From CAYULW01 sp964445815 (GTDB lineage: Bacteria > Bacteroidota > Bacteroidia > Flavobacteriales_E > Vicingaceae): a stretch of 64,000 nucleotides of DNA. The translations under genes and the position numbers were made by a program. The notes below the pieces were generated by a model, which made no database searches, was not told where the DNA came from, and worked only from the letters and a program-made list of their open reading frames with translations. The stretch covers positions 248,001 through 312,000 of the forward strand of contig CAYULW010000003.1 in the NCBI GenBank assembly GCA_964445815.1. The letters are read 5' to 3'. Positions 58,314 through 64,000 of this stretch are shown here, piece by piece; position 1 is the stretch's first letter; each line of letters begins with the position of its first letter.

Positions 58314-58637
58314 ATGATGAGAAAGTTCAATATTAAAAAGGGAGATACGGTTAAAGTGATTGCCGGGGTTTCGAAAGGAGAAATCGGAAAAGTGATCAAG
58401 CTTTTACCTGCTCAAGAAAGAGTGATTATTGAAGGTGATGGTATTCGTAAGAATAGTAGACACACTAAACCGAATGCAAGTAATCAGGAAGGCGGTATTT
58501 TGAAACAAGATGCTCCAATACACATTAGCAATGTCATGTTGGTTGATTCTGATGAAAACGCAACACGAGTTGGTAGAAGAAAAGAAGATAATGTTTCTGT
58601 AAGATATTCTAAAAAATCAGGGGAGGTGATTAAGTAA
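58314..58637 (+). CDS. rplX: 50S ribosomal protein L24
   Basis: 107 residues from the ATG at 58314; a second ATG at 58317 is directly next to it. KOW motif in FNIKKGDTVKVIAGVSKGEIGKVIKLL, then the GIRKNSRHTKPN and VMLVDSDENATRVG segments. It starts 50S assembly. Its TAA stop shares a base with the rplE ATG. Confidence 0.97.
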   Translation: MMRKFNIKKGDTVKVIAGVSKGEIGKVIKLLPAQERVIIEGDGIRKNSRHTKPNASNQEGGILKQDAPIHISNVMLVDSDENATRVGRRKEDNVSVRYSKKSGEVIK

Positions 58638-59197
58638 TGTATACACCTAGATTAAAAAAGAAGTACCAAGAGGAAATCAAGTCGAACTTGATGTCGAGCT
58701 TTAATTATAAAAGCTCCATGCAAATTCCTCAACTGAAGAAGATTTGTTTAAATCAGGGCGTTGGTGCTGCTGTCGCAGATAAGAAATTGATTGATTCGGC
58801 TATAGATGAGATGTCATCAATAGCAGGGCAAAAAGCAGTTGCTACTTATTCTAAGAAGGACATCTCAAACTTCAAATTGAGAAAGGGAATGCCTATTGGA
58901 GTTAGAGTAACCTTAAGAGGTGAGAAGATGTATGAATTCTTAGACAGATTAATTGCTGTTTCATTGCCTAGAACAAGAGACTTTAGAGGAATTAGTAACA
59001 AAGGTTTTGATGGTAGAGGTAATTATACTTTAGGAATTAAAGAACAAATTATTTTCCCTGAAATCGATATTGACAAAGTGAATAGAATTGGTGGAATGGA
59101 CATCACCTTTGTAACATCAGCAGAAACAAATGAGGAGGCAAGAGCTTTATTAAAAGAGTTTGGGATGCCATTTCAAAAAAATAAAAACGAGCAGTAA
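58637..59197 (+). CDS. rplE: 50S ribosomal protein L5
   Basis: 186 residues. YTPRLKKKYQEEIKSNLMSSFNYKSSMQIPQLKKICLNQGVG in parts, then FKLRKGMPIGVRVTLRGEKMYEFLDRLI and GRGNYTLGIKEQIIFPEI. It binds 5S rRNA and the P-site tRNA. Starts at the TAATG junction with rplX. Confidence 0.98.
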   Translation: MYTPRLKKKYQEEIKSNLMSSFNYKSSMQIPQLKKICLNQGVGAAVADKKLIDSAIDEMSSIAGQKAVATYSKKDISNFKLRKGMPIGVRVTLRGEKMYEFLDRLIAVSLPRTRDFRGISNKGFDGRGNYTLGIKEQIIFPEIDIDKVNRIGGMDITFVTSAETNEEARALLKEFGMPFQKNKNEQ

Positions 59198-59199
59198 GC

Positions 59200-59469
59200 A
59201 TGGCTAAAGAATCAATGAAAGCGCGCGAAAGAAAGCGCGAAAGAATGGTTGCAAAATATGCAGAAAAGAGAGCAGCTTTAAAAGCAGCCGGAGATTATGA
59301 AGCTTTACAAAAGCTTCCTAAGAATTCATCTTCTGTTAGATTGCACAACAGATGTAAGTTAACCGGAAGACCAAAAGGGTACATGAGACAATTTGGAATT
59401 TCCAGGGTAACCTTCAGAGAGATGGCAAGTGCCGGATTGATTCCAGGTGTTAAAAAAGCAAGTTGGTAA
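59200..59469 (+). CDS. rpsN: 30S ribosomal protein S14, zinc-free type
   Basis: 89 residues, the longer form without zinc cysteines: the core reads HNRCKLTGRPKGYMRQFGISRVTFREMASAGLIPGVKKASW in parts, with no CxxC. Essential for 30S head assembly. 2 bp after rplE. Confidence 0.96.
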   Translation: MAKESMKARERKRERMVAKYAEKRAALKAAGDYEALQKLPKNSSSVRLHNRCKLTGRPKGYMRQFGISRVTFREMASAGLIPGVKKASW

Positions 59470-59482
59470 AAATAAAGGAATA

Positions 59483-59881
59483 ATGACAGATCCAATTTCA
59501 GATTTTCTGACAAGAATTAGAAATGCTTCAAATGCGAAGCATAGAGTGGTAGAGATTCCAGCCTCTAACCTCAAAAAAGAGATTACAAAAATTCTTTTTG
59601 AGAAAGGCTATATTCTTAACTATAAATTTATTGAAGGGGATAACCCTCAAGGTATCATTAAGATTGCTTTGAAATATCATCCTGTTTCAAAAGTTGCTGC
59701 GATTAGAAACTTAACTAGAGTGAGTAAGCCTGGTTTAAGAAAGTATGCGAAGTCAGATAGTTTACCACGTGTTATTAATGGATTAGGTGTAGCAATTATC
59801 TCTACGTCTAAAGGAGTAATGACAGATAAAGAAGCTCGTCAAGAGCAAGTTGGTGGGGAAGTATTGTGTTACGTTTATTAA
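59483..59881 (+). CDS. rpsH: 30S ribosomal protein S8
   Basis: 132 residues from the ATG at 59483 (MTDPISDFLTRIRNA). DPISDFLTRIRNASNAKH and the C-terminal LGVAIISTSKGVMTDKEARQEQVGGEVLCYVY are S8 signatures. In E. coli S8 represses the spc operon by binding its mRNA at the L5 site; no matching RNA site was identified here. 13 bp after rpsN. Confidence 0.97.
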   Translation: MTDPISDFLTRIRNASNAKHRVVEIPASNLKKEITKILFEKGYILNYKFIEGDNPQGIIKIALKYHPVSKVAAIRNLTRVSKPGLRKYAKSDSLPRVINGLGVAIISTSKGVMTDKEARQEQVGGEVLCYVY

Positions 59882-59902
59882 TAAGTAAAGAATTTAGAAC
59901 TT

Positions 59903-60457
59903 ATGTCACGAATAGGATTAGCTCCAATTACATTACCATCAGGCGTTGAAGTCAACGTAGCTGATAACAATGTAGTAACCGTTAAAGGTGCAAAAGGAGA
60001 ATTGACAGAAACAGTAGATCCGAACATTACCGTAAAGGTAGAAGAGGGAGTACTGACAGTTGAAAGACATACAGAGCAAAAAGACCATAAAGCAAAGCAC
60101 GGTCTTTATAGAGCTTTGATTAATAACATGGTTGAGGGAGTAAGTAATGGTTATGAAAAGAAGTTAGAATTGGTTGGGGTTGGTTACAGAGCATCTCATC
60201 AAGGACAAATTTTGACTTTAGCCTTAGGATATTCTCACCCAATTGTTTTTGAATTACCACAAGAGGTAAAAGTGACTACTGAAACAGAAAGAGGAAAAAA
60301 CCCTATCGTTACACTTCAATCGCATGATAAGCAATTGATCGGACAGGTAGCTGCAAAGATTAAATCATTGAGAAAGCCCGAACCATATAAAGGTAAAGGT
60401 GTACGATTTGTTGGTGAATACATTAGAAGAAAAGCTGGTAAATCAGCTGCAAAATAA
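59903..60457 (+). CDS. rplF: 50S ribosomal protein L6
   Basis: 184 residues. SRIGLAPITLPSGVEVNV at the start, GVSNGYEKKLELVGVGYRA, and LRKPEPYKGKGVRFVGEYIRRKAGKSAAK at the end. It binds 23S rRNA near the factor-binding region. Confidence 0.98.
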   Translation: MSRIGLAPITLPSGVEVNVADNNVVTVKGAKGELTETVDPNITVKVEEGVLTVERHTEQKDHKAKHGLYRALINNMVEGVSNGYEKKLELVGVGYRASHQGQILTLALGYSHPIVFELPQEVKVTTETERGKNPIVTLQSHDKQLIGQVAAKIKSLRKPEPYKGKGVRFVGEYIRRKAGKSAAK

Positions 60458-60464
60458 TTAGGTC

Positions 60465-60821
60465 ATGGCATTAAGTAAATTAGAAAGAAGAACACGAATC
60501 AAAAGAAGAATACGAAAAGTAGTACAAGGTACTGCTGAAAGACCTAGAATGTCTGTATTTAGAAGCAATAAAGAAATTTATGCTCAGTTGATTGATGATA
60601 ATGAAGGCAAAACCATACTTACTGCTTCTTCAAGTGAGAAGCCTATAGCTTCAATGAAAGGCACTAAGATTGAGAAGGCAAATGCAGTTGGAAAGTTGTT
60701 GGCTGAAAAGGCATCAGCAGCAGGTATTGGGTCGGTTGCATTTGACAGAAATGGTTACCTCTATCATGGAAGAGTAAAGTCAATTGCTGATGGCGCTCGA
60801 GAAGGAGGACTAAAATTTTAA
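60465..60821 (+). CDS. rplR: 50S ribosomal protein L18
   Basis: 118 residues. RRIRKVVQGTAERPRMSVFRSNKEIYAQLIDD and VAFDRNGYLYHGRVKSIADGAREGGLKF. It binds 5S rRNA with L5. 7 bp after rplF. Confidence 0.98.
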   Translation: MALSKLERRTRIKRRIRKVVQGTAERPRMSVFRSNKEIYAQLIDDNEGKTILTASSSEKPIASMKGTKIEKANAVGKLLAEKASAAGIGSVAFDRNGYLYHGRVKSIADGAREGGLKF

Positions 60822-60847
60822 TAAGGACTTAAGTAATAAGAGAAAAA

Positions 60848-61366
60848 ATGGCTAACGCAAATACAAAAAGAGTTAAGTCTAGCGAAATCGAATTAAAGGA
60901 TAAGTTAGTTGGTATCCAAAGGGTAACTAAAGTAACTAAGGGTGGTAGACACTTTAGCTTTTCTGCGATTGTTGTTGTTGGAAATGAGAATGGCATTGTT
61001 GGACATGGCTTGGGTAAAGCAAACGAGGTAACCGAAGCAATTGCGAAAGGAATTGATGATGCAAAGAAGAACTTGATTAAAGTTCCTGTTGTGAATGGAA
61101 CTGTACCTCATGAACAAGAAGCAAAATATGGTGGAGCACAAGTTTTTGTTAAGCCGGCTTCTCATGGTACAGGTGTTATTGCAGGAGGTGCCATGCGTGC
61201 TGTGTTAGAGAGTGTTGGTGTTCATGATGTATTGGCAAAATCCAAAGGTTCATCCAATCCTCATAACGTGGTAAAGGCAACCATAGAAGCCTTAAAAAAC
61301 ATGCGTGATGCTTATACAGTTGCAAAGCATAGAGGAGTAGATTTAGATGTAGTTTTTAACGGTTAA
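60848..61366 (+). CDS. rpsE: 30S ribosomal protein S5
   Basis: 172 residues. LVGIQRVTKVTKGGRHFSFSAIVVVGNENGIVGHGLGKANEV (in parts), then GAQVFVKPASHGTGVIAGGAMRAVLES. Affects decoding accuracy. 26 bp after rplR. Confidence 0.98.
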   Translation: MANANTKRVKSSEIELKDKLVGIQRVTKVTKGGRHFSFSAIVVVGNENGIVGHGLGKANEVTEAIAKGIDDAKKNLIKVPVVNGTVPHEQEAKYGGAQVFVKPASHGTGVIAGGAMRAVLESVGVHDVLAKSKGSSNPHNVVKATIEALKNMRDAYTVAKHRGVDLDVVFNG

Positions 61367-61378
61367 TCAATTTTAGAG

Positions 61379-61558
61379 ATGGCAAAAATTAAGGTGACAC
61401 AGATTAGAAGTAGAATCAATCGTCCGAAAAATCAAAAATTGACTTTGGATGCGTTGGGGTTAACCAGAAACCAGAAGACTGTAGAGCATGAAGATACTCC
61501 GCAGATTATGGGAATGATTAATAAAGTAAAGCACTTGGTAAAAGTTGAGCAAGCTTAA
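61379..61558 (+). CDS. rpmD: 50S ribosomal protein L30
   Basis: 59 residues, found by reading the frame between rpsE and rplO. It translates as MAKIKVTQIRSRINRPKNQ, then LTLDALGLTRNQKTVEHEDTPQIMGMINKVKHLV. That is a complete L30, with the conserved IRSRINRP and GL.R. motifs. It has a TAA stop 12 bp before rplO. Confidence 0.97.
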   Translation: MAKIKVTQIRSRINRPKNQKLTLDALGLTRNQKTVEHEDTPQIMGMINKVKHLVKVEQA

Positions 61559-61570
61559 AAAAGTAAAGAG

Positions 61571-62023
61571 ATGGATTTAAGTAATTTGAAACCAGCAGAA
61601 GGTTCTGTAAAAAGACAAGGTAAACGTTTAGGTAGAGGTGAAGGATCAGGAAAAGGCGGAACTGCTGCAAGAGGACATAAAGGAGCGAAATCAAGATCAG
61701 GTTATTCAAAGAAGATTGGTTTTGAAGGAGGTCAGATGCCTTTACAAAGAAGAGTTCCGAAGTTTGGGTTTAAAAACATCAACAGAAAGGAATTTAAAGG
61801 AATTAATTTAGATGTTCTTCAGAATGTTGCGACCTCTAAAAAATTAGATACCGTTGATTTACAGGTGTTGATCGACAATGGTTTAGCCAATAAAAGTACA
61901 CTTGTTAAGATTTTAGGTAGAGGGACTTTGGAGACCAAGTTAACGGTTAAAGCGCACGCATTTTCTAAAACAGCTAAAGAAGCAATAGAAGCTAAGGGTG
62001 GTGCTGCTGAAATCATTGAGTAA
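61571..62023 (+). CDS. rplO: 50S ribosomal protein L15
   Basis: 150 residues. MDLSNLKPAEGSVKRQGKRLGRGEGSGKGGTAARGHKG (in parts) is the glycine-rich arm that threads into 23S rRNA; EGGQMPLQRRVPKFGFKNI follows. Two bases before secY. Confidence 0.98.
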   Translation: MDLSNLKPAEGSVKRQGKRLGRGEGSGKGGTAARGHKGAKSRSGYSKKIGFEGGQMPLQRRVPKFGFKNINRKEFKGINLDVLQNVATSKKLDTVDLQVLIDNGLANKSTLVKILGRGTLETKLTVKAHAFSKTAKEAIEAKGGAAEIIE

Positions 62024-62025
62024 TT

Positions 62026-63366
62026 ATGAAGCGTTTTATAGAGACATTAAAGAATATTTGGACAATTGAAGATCTTCGTGTAAGAATCATTAATACGCTT
62101 GGCTTGTTATTGATTTACCGTTTAGGATCTTACGTCGTTTTACCTGGGATAGACTCACAGGCACTTGAAGTAGCTAATGCAGGAAATACAGGTGGAATAG
62201 CAGGTTTATTAGACTTGTTTGCAGGTGGAGCTTTTTCTAGAGCCTCTATTTTTGCTTTGGGAATAATGCCCTACATCTCTGCGTCTATTGTTGTGCAGTT
62301 ATTGGGTATAGCCATTCCTTACTTTCAGAAACTTCAAAAAGAAGGTGAAAGCGGAAGAAGACGGATTAACCAAATTACTAGAATGTTGACTATAGCCATT
62401 GTGGCTTTCCAAGCACCAGGTTATATTTTGTCTCAGGTTCCCGCTTATACAAGTTCAGGTATGATTGTAAGACCCGAAGGGCCTTTTTGGATGATCTCTT
62501 CAGTGGTTATTTTAATTACAGGAACAATGTTTGTCATGTGGTTAGGTGAAAGAATTACTGAGAAAGGTTTAGGAAATGGAATATCATTAATCATTATGAT
62601 AGGTATTATTGCTAACCTTCCATTTGCCTTTGTTGCAGAGTTTGCTTCGAGATTAAAAGGTGGTGGTTTAGTTATCTTATTGGTTGAGCTTGTGCTTTTA
62701 TTGTTGGTTATCATTGCAACAATTTTATTAGTGCAGGGGACCAGGCGAGTGCCGGTTCAATTTGCAAAAAGAGTAGTTGGTAATAAACAATATGGAGGAG
62801 TTAGACAATATATTCCTCTTAAAGTGAATGCAGCAGGAGTTATGCCAATCATTTTTGCTCAAGCCATTATGTTTATTCCAATCACATTAGCAGGTTTCGC
62901 TAACTCGGATTCTTTGACTGGAATTACAGCAGCTTTAAGCGATTACACGGGCTTTTGGTATAATTTCATTTTTGCTATCATGATTATAGCATTTACGTAC
63001 TTCTACACTGCAGTTACTGTAAATCCAAATCAGATGGCTGAAGACATGAAGAAAAATGGAGGTTTTGTTCCAGGTGTTAAACCCGGTAAGAAGACTGCTG
63101 AATTTTTAGACACGATATTGTCAAGGATTACTTTGCCAGGATCTATTTTCTTAGCAATTGTTGCAATATTGCCTGCCTTTGCATCTTTGTTTGGTGTAAA
63201 TGGTCAGTTTGCTCAATTCTATGGAGGTACGTCTTTATTGATTATGGTTGGAGTAATCTTAGATACACTTCAACAAGTGGAAAGTCATTTGTTGATGAGG
63301 CATTATGATGGATTGATGAAATCCGGAAGAATTAAGGGGAGATCAAGTATAAACATGGCTGGATAG
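62026..63366 (+). CDS. secY: Preprotein translocase subunit SecY
   Basis: 446 residues with ten predicted membrane segments. N-terminal FIETLKNIWTIEDLRVRIINT, the pore and plug regions (LDLFAGGAFSRASIFALGIMPYISASI), and the C-terminal NGGFVPGVKPGKKTAEFLDTILSRI and RGRSSINMAG-like tail. It is the main channel of the Sec system, which also exports the T9SS and lipoprotein substrates described above. Confidence 0.98.
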   Translation: MKRFIETLKNIWTIEDLRVRIINTLGLLLIYRLGSYVVLPGIDSQALEVANAGNTGGIAGLLDLFAGGAFSRASIFALGIMPYISASIVVQLLGIAIPYFQKLQKEGESGRRRINQITRMLTIAIVAFQAPGYILSQVPAYTSSGMIVRPEGPFWMISSVVILITGTMFVMWLGERITEKGLGNGISLIIMIGIIANLPFAFVAEFASRLKGGGLVILLVELVLLLLVIIATILLVQGTRRVPVQFAKRVVGNKQYGGVRQYIPLKVNAAGVMPIIFAQAIMFIPITLAGFANSDSLTGITAALSDYTGFWYNFIFAIMIIAFTYFYTAVTVNPNQMAEDMKKNGGFVPGVKPGKKTAEFLDTILSRITLPGSIFLAIVAILPAFASLFGVNGQFAQFYGGTSLLIMVGVILDTLQQVESHLLMRHYDGLMKSGRIKGRSSINMAG

Positions 63367-63368
63367 CA

Positions 63369-64000
63369 ATGGTTTATTTGAAGACGGAAGAGGAGATTGA
63401 TTTAATTCGAGAGAGTTCTTTACTTGTTGGAAAAACTTTAGCTGAAGTAGCTAAACGAATTGAACCGGGCGTTAGCCCACTTCAATTGGATAGGGTTGCT
63501 GAAGAGTATATTCGAGATCATGGAGGAGTACCTGGGTTTAAAGGGTATAACGACTTTCCGAATACACTTTGTACTTCTGTAAATCAACAAGTAGTACATG
63601 GTATACCCAATTCAAATCCATTGCAAGATGGTGATATTATATCGGTAGATTGTGGTGTTTTGATGAATGGTTTTTATGGAGATGTGGCCTACACCTTTGA
63701 AGTTGGAGAAGTGAGTAATGAAATCAAAGCTTTGCTTCAAACGACTAAGGAGTGTTTAGAAAAAGGTATTGAAGCTGCAACTGCAGGTAACCGAATTGGA
63801 GATATTGGTTTTGCTGTTCAACAACATGCTGAAAATGCGGGTTATGGTGTTGTCAGAGAACTGGTGGGTCATGGTTTAGGTAAAAATTTGCATGAGGCTC
63901 CCGAAGTTCCTAATTATGGGAAAAGAGGAAGCGGTTTGAAATTGAAAGAGGGAATGGTTTTGGCGATAGAGCCAATGATTAATTTGGGAAAGAGAAATGT
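63369..64000 (+). CDS. map: Methionine aminopeptidase type I, N-terminal part
   Basis: 210 codons and two bases up to the window edge; the C-terminal ~50 residues are outside. Start ATG 63369, 2 bp after the secY stop. Metal ligands seen: Asp in ISVDCGV, Asp in GFYGDVAYTF, His in RELVGHGLG and the Glu in LAIEPM. It removes the initiator methionine from new proteins. The secY-map order is usual in Bacteroidota. Confidence 0.96.
   Translation, partial: MVYLKTEEEIDLIRESSLLVGKTLAEVAKRIEPGVSPLQLDRVAEEYIRDHGGVPGFKGYNDFPNTLCTSVNQQVVHGIPNSNPLQDGDIISVDCGVLMNGFYGDVAYTFEVGEVSNEIKALLQTTKECLEKGIEAATAGNRIGDIGFAVQQHAENAGYGVVRELVGHGLGKNLHEAPEVPNYGKRGSGLKLKEGMVLAIEPMINLGKRN

Overview
The window is a piece of a Bacteroidota (Bacteroidetes) chromosome. 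The evidence is: TAnnTTTG-type -7 promoter boxes; few Shine-Dalgarno sequences; three secreted proteins ending in a type IX secretion (T9SS) sorting domain; two TonB-dependent outer-membrane receptors with carboxypeptidase-like N-terminal domains; lytS/lytTR-type signalling; a DUF4290 gene beside murA; and fusA joined directly to rpsJ without tuf. Base composition is moderately AT-rich. I cannot name the family or genus from the sequence alone. No tRNA, rRNA, CRISPR array, transposase or prophage was recognised.

Layout. 1-2900: start of kdsA (minus), a YceI lipoprotein, two small conserved genes and a DUF2461 gene. 2970-17316: a phenylacetate degradation cluster, paaE-A-B-C-D-G, then (after a minus-strand blaI-M56/TonB-TonB module) paaH-I-(DUF1801)-J-Z-crotonase-[four-helix-bundle gene]-paaY. 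These genes cover the route from phenylacetyl-CoA to acetyl-CoA and succinyl-CoA. The ligase paaK and the usual PaaX/PaaR regulators are not in the window. 17313-23689: three tandem T9SS-secreted paralogues, the first overlapping the paaY stop codon. 23733-26775 (minus): a di-haem cytochrome c peroxidase, then an Lrp-ECF sigma-membrane protein-periplasmic sensor gene set. 26892-30236: branched-chain 2-oxoacid dehydrogenase E2 and a fused E1 alpha/beta, divergent from the Lrp gene. 30233-33279 (minus): a HisC-like aminotransferase and a LytTR/histidine kinase pair. 33500-39889: two outer-membrane receptors around a WYL regulator, a VOC protein and an orphan. 39975-42496: an AT-rich accessory pocket with MORN/YwqK-like proteins, an unknown protein and a decayed duplicate of its 5' end. 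42736-49460 (minus): dnaJ, grpE, a TlpA-like thioredoxin, murA, DUF4290 and a UvrD/PcrA helicase. 49763-64000: the str-S10-spc ribosomal superoperon from rpsL through secY into map, which runs off the window.

How the parts fit. The paa genes and the bkd genes both feed acyl-CoA intermediates to central metabolism, and the receptors and T9SS proteins form the envelope side of the cell. The least explained structures are these: a four-helix-bundle gene bracketed by 25-nt inverted repeats inside the paa cluster (an architecture like rRNA intervening sequences); two complex palindromic repeats bracketing paaZ; four ACTA-type inverted repeats between blaI and paaH; a PaaZ carrying an additional C-terminal DinB/DUF1569-like domain; and the decayed duplicate in the accessory pocket.
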